Of a stretch of 64,000 bases of DNA, positions 7,149 to 15,366 are shown one piece after another. A program made the translations under genes and the position numbers. The DNA is from JBBSAT01 sp046351235. GTDB taxonomy: Bacteria; Myxococcota_A; Polyangia; Polyangiales; Sandaracinaceae. Under the pieces are notes generated by a model. That model worked only from the letters and a program-made list of their open reading frames with translations. It made no database searches and was not told the DNA's origin. The stretch covers positions 682,001 through 746,000 of the forward strand of contig JAXLYV010000004.1 of the NCBI GenBank assembly GCA_046351235.1. Reading direction: 5' to 3'. The first letter of the stretch is position 1. Every line of letters begins with the position of its first letter.

Positions 7149-8921
7149 ATGTCGGCCAAGCCGCAAGGGTTCCCGTTTCGGTTCTTCGGTCGCGAGCCCG
7201 AGGGCGAGGGAGCGCTCGTGCTCGACTACGCCGTGCAGCTCGTCGCGCCACTCGCGCTCGCCTCGGCGCAGCCGGCCACGCTCGAGGAGGCCTTCGCGAG
7301 CGCCATACGCAAGGAGGTCGCTGCCGCGTCCGCGACGCTTCGCTTCGATGCGTCGCATCCCGACGTGGTGCGCGCCGCGATCACCGCGCCGCCCGGGCTC
7401 GCGCGCCCCGAGGCGAGCAAGCTCGTGGTGCGCGGGCTCTATGCGATCCACGCCATCGCGCCGGTCGCGGAGTGCGTTCACCTGCCGTCGAAGGGACGCG
7501 GCGAGAGCGCGTGGGATCGACGCACCCGGGAGGTCCAGCCCGAGCCCGGGCCCACCCTGCTCGCGTGCAGCCCGGGTGTGCCATCCAGCGACCCGTCCCT
7601 CGCCGCGGCAGTCGCCCCTGCGCCCCTCTCGCCGCCCACGCCGACGCTCTCGCTGACGGTGCTTCGGGGCAAGACGCTCCCGGGCGAGGATCCGACCGCG
7701 CCGTTCACGTCCGGTCACGCGCTCGCCGAGGCGCGACGCATGGGCGCCGTCGTGCGGGCCGACGCCGCGCGCACACGTCTGCTCTGGCATCACTTCGGCG
7801 CGCTCGCCGAGCAGGCGGCAGGCGAGACCGAGGCGCGCGTGGCCGCCGATCTCGGGAGTCGCCCCCTCCGCGCGGCCTACGACGCGGCCCGCGCGGTGCC
7901 CCTCGACGCGGATCGTGCGGTAGTGGCGGTGCGCCGCGGCCTCCTGCTCCTGCAGCGCGAAGACGGCCTGCTCCGCCCCGTCTGCGTGCGAGCTCTGCCT
8001 CACGCGGCGCTCGTGACGCTCGACGCGACACCGTCCGGCCTGATCGTGGTGGGCATCGCGCACGGCGAGCCGCCGCGCGCCTCTCTCGTGGTGCTCGCCG
8101 TCGACGGCGATCGGCTCGTGCCCCGCACGGAGCTCGCCGTGGACGCCGAGACGTGGGGGAAGGCCGCGTCGATCTGGCAGCTCAGCGTGGAGCGTCGCGA
8201 CGCACGCATGCTCGTCACGGCGTCGTTCGCGAGCGGCGGCCGCGTGCAGAAGACGGTCGGCCTCGCGGAGCTCGCAGGGCTCGACACCGAAGCGCTGCCG
8301 TCACCACGCGCGGCCACGCCACGAACCGGCGGCCTCGCTCCGGCGCTCCCGCATGGCGCGAGCCTCGCGTGCGCGCTGGCCGGGGGAGCACACCTCGCGC
8401 TCGTTCCGACGCTCGAGACGGGCTCGTCCTACGCCGCGCCCGTGCAGCGCTCGATCGTGCACGTCGCCGCCACGCGCACGACGCTGCCGCTCCCGCCCGG
8501 TGGCTACACCGCCCTCGACGTGGCACCGAGCGGCGCGGTGGCGCTCGTCGCGCAGGGCGTGGGACACGGGACGACGCGCTTCTTCGCAGTGGACGGCGGC
8601 GAGGTGCGCGCCGAGCGTGCCGGCTCGCCGGCATGCGCGTGCTTCCTCGACGACGAGCGCGCGCTGATGGGCTGCGAGATCATGCGCTGGCGCGACGGCG
8701 AGGTGCTCGGAAAGGCCGAGACCGCCGACGCCGTGCTCGCGCTGCGAGACCCCGGAGCGCCGCGCGTCGTGACCCTGACGCACGACGCCGACGCGTTCGC
8801 CCATGCGATCACCGAGACGGGCCTCGGCCCACCCGAGCGTCTCGCGCGAGACGTGGCCGACTTGCGCGCAACGAGCACGGGCGTCGTCGCGCGGGTCGAC
8901 GGCGCCTGGCGCGCCGTGTGA
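7149..8921 (+). CDS. Hypothetical protein, 590 residues
   Basis: No family recognised. The ATG start lies 10 bp after the SUKH gene, so the two are probably co-transcribed. No signal peptide or membrane segment is apparent. Residues 1-175 form a compact mixed region (FPFRFFGREPEGEGALVLDY, then LVVRGLYAIHAIAPVAECVH). A Pro/Ser/Ala linker follows (about 175-215), then a long beta-rich part with recurring hydrophobic strands such as LIVVGIAHGE, ASLVVLAVDGDRLVP, MLVTASFASGG, ALDVAPSGAVALVAQG and RFFAVDGGEVRAE. That spacing suggests a beta-propeller of six or seven blades, which is an inference. Pairing with a SUKH protein could mean a toxin/immunity or interaction pair, but no toxin motif is visible. 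Confidence 0.72.
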   Translation: MSAKPQGFPFRFFGREPEGEGALVLDYAVQLVAPLALASAQPATLEEAFASAIRKEVAAASATLRFDASHPDVVRAAITAPPGLARPEASKLVVRGLYAIHAIAPVAECVHLPSKGRGESAWDRRTREVQPEPGPTLLACSPGVPSSDPSLAAAVAPAPLSPPTPTLSLTVLRGKTLPGEDPTAPFTSGHALAEARRMGAVVRADAARTRLLWHHFGALAEQAAGETEARVAADLGSRPLRAAYDAARAVPLDADRAVVAVRRGLLLLQREDGLLRPVCVRALPHAALVTLDATPSGLIVVGIAHGEPPRASLVVLAVDGDRLVPRTELAVDAETWGKAASIWQLSVERRDARMLVTASFASGGRVQKTVGLAELAGLDTEALPSPRAATPRTGGLAPALPHGASLACALAGGAHLALVPTLETGSSYAAPVQRSIVHVAATRTTLPLPPGGYTALDVAPSGAVALVAQGVGHGTTRFFAVDGGEVRAERAGSPACACFLDDERALMGCEIMRWRDGEVLGKAETADAVLALRDPGAPRVVTLTHDADAFAHAITETGLGPPERLARDVADLRATSTGVVARVDGAWRAV

Positions 8922-8994
8922 GCGAGCGCCCCGCCTCGACGAGCGCGGGCCTCACGGCGCCGTCTGCTATCGTGCCGCCCTCCGGAGGCCGCAC

Positions 8995-9747
8995 GTGATC
9001 ACGCTACCGATCGAGATCGAGGACAAGGGGCCGGTTCGCGTCGTCACGCTGAAGCGGCCGGAGAAGAAGAATGCGTTCGACGTCGCGCTGACCGAGGCGC
9101 TCTGGTCCGCGCTCGAGGCGGCGAGCGAGGAGCCGAGCGTGCGCGTCGTCGTCGTCACGGGCCACGGCGACTACTTCACCGCCGGCGCCGACGTGAACCT
9201 CTTCCTCGGCTCGATCCAGGGCGACATCTCGCGCGTCGCGCGCCTCTACGAGCCGCTCCGCGCGTGCAAGAAGCCCACGATCGCCGCCATCAACGGCCCC
9301 ACGGTCGGCATGGGCGTCACGATGCTGCCGAGCTTCGACATGGTGTACGCGGCCGAGCACGCGACCTTCATGGTGCCCTTCATGCGCCTCGCGCTCGGCG
9401 TGGAGTACGGCGGCAGCTTCCACCTCACGCGTCTCATCGGGCACCAGCGCACGCGCGAGCTCATCCTACGCGGCAAGCCCATCGACGCCGCGACGGCCTC
9501 GACGTGGGGGCTCGTGACGCGCGTGTTCCCGAAGGCGACGTTCATGGACGAGGTGATGTCGGTCGCGAACGACGTCGCCGCGCAGCCGCCGGGCGCGGTG
9601 CTCGCGTGCCGGCGCGTGCTCGACAAGGGCCTCGAGATCGGGTTCGAGCAGTCGCTCCTCGAAGAGAACGCCGTCCTCGCGACGCGCTACGGCAGCGAAG
9701 AGAACGTGGCCGCGGTGATGGCGTTCCTCACGCGCAAGAAGGGCTGA
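8995..9747 (+). CDS. Enoyl-CoA hydratase/isomerase (crotonase fold, Delta3-Delta2 isomerase-like)
   Basis: A 250-residue crotonase-superfamily enzyme with a GTG start 6 bp after a perfect GGAGG. Oxyanion-hole elements are present: 'GHGDYFTAGADVNLF' (about 57-70) and 'INGPTVGMGVTM' (about 99-110). The hydratase glutamates are not conserved: the usual PE is PF. A Glu at about 137 in LGVEYGGS aligns with the single catalytic Glu of peroxisomal-type Delta3,Delta2-enoyl-CoA isomerases (PEGCSS in ECI2). An isomerase in unsaturated fatty-acid breakdown is therefore more likely than a hydratase; this is inferred from motif comparison. The next gene begins 4 bp after the stop. Confidence 0.9.
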   Translation: MITLPIEIEDKGPVRVVTLKRPEKKNAFDVALTEALWSALEAASEEPSVRVVVVTGHGDYFTAGADVNLFLGSIQGDISRVARLYEPLRACKKPTIAAINGPTVGMGVTMLPSFDMVYAAEHATFMVPFMRLALGVEYGGSFHLTRLIGHQRTRELILRGKPIDAATASTWGLVTRVFPKATFMDEVMSVANDVAAQPPGAVLACRRVLDKGLEIGFEQSLLEENAVLATRYGSEENVAAVMAFLTRKKG

Positions 9748-9751
9748 GCCG

Positions 9752-10678
9752 ATGGCGAGCAAGACGGGCGAAGGCGCCGAGGGCCTCGGCTCGGACGACC
9801 TCAAGCGCATGCTGGCCTCGGCGATCGCCGGGCAGCCGCGCGAGCTCGCGTTCTGGCTGGCGCGCTTCGGCGGGCAGCCGAGCCCGCGCGTGAACTTCGA
9901 CCTCGCGTCGGGCTTCGGCGCCGAGGCGGCGGCGCAGGGCGAGCGCGCGCTGAAGGTCCTGGCGCACTTCGCCGGCAACGACGCGGCGCCCGACACGAGC
10001 GAGGTGTTCCTGCCGATGGCAGCCGCCTACGGCTACGCGCACTTGCTCGCGCGCGGGCGTACCGGGGAGATCGCGTGGGAGGCGCTGCACGAGCTGGCGG
10101 CCGACGAGCGCGCGCCCGTGCGCATCGCGACGGGTCAGGCGCTGATCGATCTGGCGGCCAAGAAGGGCGCCGATGCGCTCGTCGCGCACGCCGAGGAATG
10201 GCTCGCCGATGAGGATCGCGAGCGGCGCTGGGGCTCGCTCGCCGTCACGTGCGACGTGCTCGCGGAGCGGCGCGCGCTCGACGCGCTCACGGATCGCGAG
10301 CGCTGGCTCACCGTGCTGACGGCGCTGCTGAACGACGTCGCCGACGCGCCGCGGGCCGCCGAGCGATCGGATGCGCGCCGTCGCGTCTGCGCGTCGCTGC
10401 CGGCACCGATCGCGCTCGCCGCGCAGAGCTTCCGCGGCACGCCCTCGGGGATCGCGTGGCTCGAGGAGCGCTGCCGCGAGGCCAAGCACGTCGACGTGCG
10501 CAGCGTGCTGCAGCACGCGATCGATCGCCTGCGCAAGCGCGGCGCGTCCGAGAAGGTCGAGACGCTCGCGCAGCTCGGCGCGGCCCTCGCGAGCTCGGCC
10601 AAGCCGCCGCGCGATCCGGCGCGCATCCGCGAGGGGCTCACCGGGCGCGGGAAGAAGCATCGACACCGCGGCGCGTGA
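9752..10678 (+). CDS. HEAT-like helical repeat protein, function unknown
   Basis: A 308-residue soluble protein with alternating amphipathic helices in a HEAT/ARM-like rhythm (for example EIAWEALHELAADERAPVRI, then ATGQALIDLAAKKGADALVA, then ERRWGSLAVTCDVLAERRAL). The tail is basic (GRGKKHRHRGA). No signal peptide or catalytic motif is seen. It starts 4 bp after the crotonase stop codon, so the two are translationally close and probably co-transcribed. A role alongside the acyl-CoA enzyme is not evident from sequence. Confidence 0.75.
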   Translation: MASKTGEGAEGLGSDDLKRMLASAIAGQPRELAFWLARFGGQPSPRVNFDLASGFGAEAAAQGERALKVLAHFAGNDAAPDTSEVFLPMAAAYGYAHLLARGRTGEIAWEALHELAADERAPVRIATGQALIDLAAKKGADALVAHAEEWLADEDRERRWGSLAVTCDVLAERRALDALTDRERWLTVLTALLNDVADAPRAAERSDARRRVCASLPAPIALAAQSFRGTPSGIAWLEERCREAKHVDVRSVLQHAIDRLRKRGASEKVETLAQLGAALASSAKPPRDPARIREGLTGRGKKHRHRGA

Positions 10679-10681
10679 GCA

Positions 10682-10725
10682 CTGCGCGAGCGCGGCACGA
10701 GCGCTGCGCGAGCGCGGCACGAGCG
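10682..10725. repeat. 22-bp tandem repeat, two perfect copies
   Basis: The unit beginning CTGCGCGAGCGCGGCACGAG is repeated exactly at 10682-10703 and 10704-10725, in the gap between two convergent genes. It has no strong palindrome and looks like a simple slippage duplication. Confidence 0.8.
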
Positions 10726-10730
10726 CGTCG

Positions 10731-11222
10731 TCAGCCGACGTGGAGCACGCGCCCGTTCATGACCTCGGTGGCCCACGGGCGAAGGGCGGCGGAGACCTCG
10801 GGCGACAGCCCCCCGACCGTCTCGAGGAACGAGAGCGCGCCGGGCACGTCGCCGAAGGCGCGGTGCGTCGGCCCGCTCGAGACGCGGATGAAGCCGGTGA
10901 TGACGCTCCGTGCGGCGCTCGCCCAGAAGCCCGAGCCGCCGATGACCATGGCGCCCGCCTGGATCCAGGCGTCCGACTCGCGCATGTTCGTCTCCGCCTT
11001 CGCGCGGAAGTCGGACGCGGGGAGCCCCGCGCCGTCGACCGCGAGCGTGAAGCTGAGCACGCGCTTGGGGTACGTCTTGCCCAGCGCTCTTCCCGCCTCC
11101 TGCGCGACGTCGAGATACGCGAGCGGAGCGCGCCGCGTGTAGACCGTGATCAGAACGCGATCGCACTTCGCGACGGCGGAGCCTCCGTCGAACGTGCCGA
11201 TCACCTCCAGCGGGGTGCTCAC
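10731..11222 (-). CDS. Hypothetical protein, 163 residues
   Basis: Not assigned to a named family. GTG start. An alternating beta/alpha pattern is visible: strands VLITVYTRRAPLAYLD, RVLSFTLAVDGAGL, AMVIGGSGFWASAARSVITGFIRVSS, with helices between them. The central VIGGSGFWASAARSVITGF and SFLETVGGLS are reminiscent of STAS-like alpha/beta proteins (SpoIIAA fold) of about this length that myxobacteria carry in many copies. This is a fold guess, not a family match. It is cytoplasmic, with no catalytic motif. Confidence 0.7.
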   Translation of the reverse strand: MSTPLEVIGTFDGGSAVAKCDRVLITVYTRRAPLAYLDVAQEAGRALGKTYPKRVLSFTLAVDGAGLPASDFRAKAETNMRESDAWIQAGAMVIGGSGFWASAARSVITGFIRVSSGPTHRAFGDVPGALSFLETVGGLSPEVSAALRPWATEVMNGRVLHVG

Positions 11223-11308
11223 GGCCGCACCCTACCGGGCCAACGCTCGCGACGGCAACGAGCCCGAACGAGGGCGCGCCTTCCCGCGATGTCCGGCTCG
11301 CTTCACCC

Positions 11309-13297
11309 TCACTCGTGCACGGCGTACACGAACGAGACCTGCGGGAAGCTGCGGTAGCGCTCCACGATCGTCGCGTGCGGCACGCGCGGACCGTCGACGT
11401 ACTGCGCGGCGAGGGCCTCGGCTGCGGCGCGGTCGCCCGTCGCCTTGATGTGCATCACGCGCTGCATGAGCGCCTGGCACGCGGCCGGCAGGCGCGCGAA
11501 GTCGATGCTGAACGCGCCCTGGCTGTGACCGTCGGCGGCGATCGCGCTCTCGTTCCAGGTCAGCGCGCCCTCGTCGAGCAGCGTACCGATCTGGATCGCC
11601 GCGAGCTGCGAGTAGGGCTTGCGCTGCCCCGTCGGCGTGACCATGCCGCGCGAGATGTGGCCGAAGGCCCAGACGATGGAGTCCACGTAGACCTCGCGCT
11701 CCTGCTGCTCGGTGAGCACGCCGCGCTGGCGCAGCCAGTCGATGAAGAAGAGCGCGCCGCTCTGCGCCTTCAGCTCCTCGAACGTCGAGGCGAGCCCGCC
11801 GCCGAACGCTTCCTCGTCGGTGTGCCCGCTGGCGTCGCGGTACTCGTGCGAGGGGCCGAGGTTGTGGCTCGCCTCGTGGAGGATCGTGCTGAGCAAGCCC
11901 GGCGTCGCGTCGTCCGTGTAAGGCTCCATCGAGGCCGCGTCGAGCAGGCTCATCGCCTGCGCGCGGCGTCGCGCCTGCGAGTCCGGATCCGTGTAGAGGT
12001 TGCTCATCGCGACCGTGCGGCCGCGGCCCTCGTCGGTCACCGGGCCCCAGTTCGGCAGGCTCTGGCCGATCGTCGCGCCGAAAGCGTCGCGGTCGTCGCC
12101 GGCGTTCACCACGATCTGGATGAAGTCGGGGAGCTGGAACTGCACCTCGCGCGCCGTGTACTCGCCGGGCACGAGCGCCGCGAGCGCGCCCTCCATGTCG
12201 GTGCGCAGCGGCGCGAGCCGGTCCTGCCAGACGAGCGAGCCCTGATCGATCCGCGCGAACGTCAGGTGGAAGCCCGCGTGCTGGCTGCACGGCTCCCAGT
12301 ACGTCTCGTCCGGCGCGACGCGCACGTACCAGCGCGAGTTGCGGACGCTCATGCGCGACCAGGCCTCGTCGGCCGGCACCCAGTCGTTCGTCTCGAAGCT
12401 CGTGGCCGCCGCGCGCAGGTACGCCACGAGCGCCGTCTCGTTCGGATCGGTCATGGCGTCCGCCGCCGCGCGCAGCTCGGCCGCGATCGGCGTCATCAGG
12501 TCCGCGTACGCCGTCGTGTACGGCACGGCCGTGAGCGCGCCGCCCTCCCCTGCGCGCACGACGGTGAACGGCGTGAGCAGCGTGCTCGCATCGGGGCGCG
12601 CCTCGAGCGTGGCGCAGAAGGCCTCGTCGCTCTGCAGCGCGGTCGGATAGACGTCGACGGGCTGCGAGGGCGCGCCCTCGATCGCCGAGCAAGCCGGGTT
12701 CGACTCCGTCACCGACGACATGCACTCGGGGCCCCAGTTGCGGCGGAACAAGCTCGCGCTCGCCGTGTCCCCGGCGGACAGGCGCGCCTGCATCGCGTCC
12801 ATGCCGACCTGGTGCGCGTAGAGGCGATCCATCAGCGCGGCCACGGTCAGCATGTGCTCGGCGAACGCGCGGTGCTCGGGCGGGAGGTCTCTGAGATCCG
12901 TCTCGACCAGCGTCGGCGCCGCGTGATCGAGCTCGGCCACGACGAGGGCGCGCCGCTCGTCGGCCGGCGGCGCGGCCTCGGCCTCGCGCTGGATCGCGGC
13001 CACGACGCGCTCGTAGTCGGCCGTGAACGCGCCGTTCTCCACCCAGCGCTCCGCCGTCGGATAGAAGAGGAGCGAGCGCACCTCGTCCGGATCGGGCTGA
13101 CCGTTCTGGTTCGCGTCGCTCGCCCAGAAGAGCGGCTCGTTCAGGCGCAGCGCGAGCTGGTTGAAGCGCAGGCGATCGATCCCCGACAGATGCGGAGTGG
13201 TGCCGCCATGAGCGGTGCCGCCGCACGCCGCGAGCGAGAGCGCGAAGGAGGCGATCGAGGCGCGGCGCGCCCGGGACGAGAACGACGAGTGGGCCAT
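11309..13297 (-). CDS. M49-like zinc dipeptidyl-peptidase lipoprotein (HEXXH variant)
   Basis: A 662-residue predicted lipoprotein (signal ending SLAAC, residues 21-25). A zinc-peptidase site is visible: HEASHNLGPSHE at about residue 472, with the third-ligand motif TFEELKAQ about 33 residues later. The length and the pairing of a His motif with 'EE.(K/R)A' match peptidase family M49 (dipeptidyl peptidase III). Most M49 enzymes use the hexapeptide HEXXGH; a pentapeptide HEXXH form is known from a few bacterial members, such as the Caldithrix enzyme. The early segment DANQNGQPDPDEVRSLLFY looks like an EF-hand-type calcium site. It is probably anchored facing the periplasm or outside. Peptidase activity is inferred from motifs. 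Confidence 0.78.
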   Translation of the reverse strand: MAHSSFSSRARRASIASFALSLAACGGTAHGGTTPHLSGIDRLRFNQLALRLNEPLFWASDANQNGQPDPDEVRSLLFYPTAERWVENGAFTADYERVVAAIQREAEAAPPADERRALVVAELDHAAPTLVETDLRDLPPEHRAFAEHMLTVAALMDRLYAHQVGMDAMQARLSAGDTASASLFRRNWGPECMSSVTESNPACSAIEGAPSQPVDVYPTALQSDEAFCATLEARPDASTLLTPFTVVRAGEGGALTAVPYTTAYADLMTPIAAELRAAADAMTDPNETALVAYLRAAATSFETNDWVPADEAWSRMSVRNSRWYVRVAPDETYWEPCSQHAGFHLTFARIDQGSLVWQDRLAPLRTDMEGALAALVPGEYTAREVQFQLPDFIQIVVNAGDDRDAFGATIGQSLPNWGPVTDEGRGRTVAMSNLYTDPDSQARRRAQAMSLLDAASMEPYTDDATPGLLSTILHEASHNLGPSHEYRDASGHTDEEAFGGGLASTFEELKAQSGALFFIDWLRQRGVLTEQQEREVYVDSIVWAFGHISRGMVTPTGQRKPYSQLAAIQIGTLLDEGALTWNESAIAADGHSQGAFSIDFARLPAACQALMQRVMHIKATGDRAAAEALAAQYVDGPRVPHATIVERYRSFPQVSFVYAVHE

Positions 13298-13390
13298 GGG
13301 GCGCCGCTATATCACGCGCGCCGCGATCGAGCTTCGCGCGCGCGCCAGGCCGAGCCCGGCGACGGGTCGGGGCGCCACGGCGCGCGGCGA

Positions 13391-14410
13391 TCAGCTGCCG
13401 CAGTCGGGCCGCGTCTCCTCGTAGAGCAGGCCGCTCGACACCCACGTCTCGCCGGAGGTGTGACCGTAGAACGCGCGGTGCACCGTCGTGAGCGCGTCGC
13501 CCGGGCCGAGCGCCTGCAGCTCGAGCACGAGGCAGCTCGACGCGCCACTGCACTCTTCGCCGTCGTGGTTCGGGGCGCCCGCCGCGTGCACGAGCGCGAG
13601 CACGTGGTGCGCGTCGGCGAGCACGCCGAGCACGCCTCCCGCCGCCTCGACGAGGTGGGGGCCCTCCGCGCGCTCGCGGAAGACCGCATCGTGCTCCCGC
13701 TCGAACGCCGGACAGCCGTCCTCGACCTCGCTCGCCGTCACGAAGCGCGCCGAGGCGAGCTGCACGTACGTCCACACGTCGTCGCCCTCGAGACGTGCGG
13801 TGGCCGTGCGCACGCGCTCGTCGGCGATCGAGGCCGCGGGATCGGCGAGCGCCGCGCGCTCCTCGTCGCTCATCGCCGCATCGCGCGCGGCGAGCGCCGC
13901 CGCGACCACGCCCGTCGCCGGCGTCGCGATCGGCGCCGCCGCGTCGAGCGCGAAGGGCACGAAACGCAGGTCCGAGGGCGGCGTGGCCCCGGGCTCGCAC
14001 GCCCACGCGAGCGGTGCCTCGGCGCAGCCGCGCACGGGGCGACGCACGATCGGCGGGCCGTCACCCACGCGCAGCTCGGCCTCCGCGAGCTCGGCGCGGC
14101 AGAGGCCGCTCGGTCCCGGGATCCAGGCGACCCGGGAGAACGCGGCGTGCTCGGCGAGCGAGGCGGGCAGCGGCACGACGCCGTAGGCTTCCGACTGCTC
14201 CGGCGCGCTCGCCCACGCGGTGATCGCCTCGTCGGTCGCGACCTCGACGAGCGCACCGTCTTCGATCGCCGTCCACGCGCAGCCGAAGGGGGCTGGCGAC
14301 CCGATCGCGTCGGCCCAGCTCGGCTCGGCGCGCGCGTCCGTTCGCGGCGTGCCGCCGCCGCAGGCGGCGAGCGTGAGGGCGGTCACCAGGACGATCGGTC
14401 TCGCGGTCAT
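13391..14410 (-). CDS. Lipoprotein, function unknown
   Basis: A 339-residue predicted lipoprotein: MTARPIVLVTALTLAACGG is a standard signal with lipobox LAAC. The mature part is acidic and Ala-rich, with paired cysteines (APFGC, GLCRAEL, RGC, WACE, DGCPAF, EECSGASSCL) suggesting disulfides in an oxidising compartment. No family was recognised. It is upstream of the M49-like peptidase gene on the same strand (94-bp gap), so the two could be co-expressed cell-surface proteins. Confidence 0.75.
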   Translation of the reverse strand: MTARPIVLVTALTLAACGGGTPRTDARAEPSWADAIGSPAPFGCAWTAIEDGALVEVATDEAITAWASAPEQSEAYGVVPLPASLAEHAAFSRVAWIPGPSGLCRAELAEAELRVGDGPPIVRRPVRGCAEAPLAWACEPGATPPSDLRFVPFALDAAAPIATPATGVVAAALAARDAAMSDEERAALADPAASIADERVRTATARLEGDDVWTYVQLASARFVTASEVEDGCPAFEREHDAVFRERAEGPHLVEAAGGVLGVLADAHHVLALVHAAGAPNHDGEECSGASSCLVLELQALGPGDALTTVHRAFYGHTSGETWVSSGLLYEETRPDCGS

Positions 14411-14541
14411 GATGGCGATCGTGGCTCGGTTTCGGTGCGCCCATCAACGCGATCGTGGCGCTCGGCGCGAGCGCACGTCGTCGCCGCGAGGGCGCGGCCT
14501 CCCGCACACCCGGCCCGGCCACCCGCGATAGGATGCGCGCC

Positions 14542-15366
14542 ATGAACGAGCTTCGCGGCAAGCTGGCGTTGGTCACGGGCGCAGGGAGCGGCATCGGGCG
14601 CGCGACCGCGCTGGCCCTGGCGCGGGAGGGCATGCGCCTCGTGATCTGCGACCGGGACGAGGCCGCGCTCGCGGCCGTCGCGCGCGAGCTCGCATCCCAG
14701 CACGCGCGCTCGGAGCGCGTCGACGTGAGCGACCGCGACGCGATGCGCGCGCTCGCCGATCGCGTGCACGCGAGCTTCCCCGCCGTCGACGTGCTGGTGA
14801 ACAACGCCGGCATCGCCCACGCCGGGCGCCTCGTGGACACGACGCTCGAGGACTGGGATCGCGTGATGACCGTGAACCTCGGCGGCGTGATGCACGGCTG
14901 CCGCTTCTTCGTGCCGAAGATGATCGCGCGCGGCGCGGGCGGGCACGTCGTGAACGTCTCGTCGATGGCGGGCCTCTTCGCGTTCCCCGGGATCGCGGCC
15001 TACACGACGAGCAAGTTCGCGGTGGTCGGCCTGAGCGAGTCGCTGCGCGCCGAGCTCGCGCCGCACGGCATCGGCGTGAGCACGATCTGCCCGGGCGTCA
15101 CGCGCACGAACCTCTCGCGCACGATGACGCTCTCGGACGCGCTCGCCGCGCAGCGCAGCGTGCTCGATCGCTTCGGGAGCGGCTTCGGCCACGACCCGAG
15201 CTCGGTCGCGGCCGCGATCGTGCGCGCCATCCGCGCGAATCGGGGCACGGTGCCCGTGAGCGTGGAGACACGGACGCTCGACTGGATCCGGCGCCGCTCC
15301 CCGCGCGCCGCCGGCTGGCTCGGCAGCGCGATCGCGCATCTCTCGCCGGGGAAGGTGGAAGCGTGA
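14542..15366 (+). CDS. Short-chain dehydrogenase/reductase (SDR)
   Basis: A 274-residue classical SDR. The start chosen (MNELRGKLALVTG) has AGGA 8 bp upstream; another ATG lies three codons earlier. Visible motifs: cofactor loop TGAGSGIG (about 12-19), an acidic residue after strand 2 (ICDRDE) favouring NAD(H), NNAG in strand 4, catalytic Ser in NVSSMAG and the YTTSK Tyr/Lys pair, then CPGVTRT. The C-terminal extension (SVETRTLDWIRRRSPRAAGW) resembles membrane-associated or lipid-modifying SDRs. Its stop overlaps the start of the following flavin oxidoreductase by GTGA, so the two are translationally coupled and may act on the same substrate. Confidence 0.93.
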   Translation: MNELRGKLALVTGAGSGIGRATALALAREGMRLVICDRDEAALAAVARELASQHARSERVDVSDRDAMRALADRVHASFPAVDVLVNNAGIAHAGRLVDTTLEDWDRVMTVNLGGVMHGCRFFVPKMIARGAGGHVVNVSSMAGLFAFPGIAAYTTSKFAVVGLSESLRAELAPHGIGVSTICPGVTRTNLSRTMTLSDALAAQRSVLDRFGSGFGHDPSSVAAAIVRAIRANRGTVPVSVETRTLDWIRRRSPRAAGWLGSAIAHLSPGKVEA

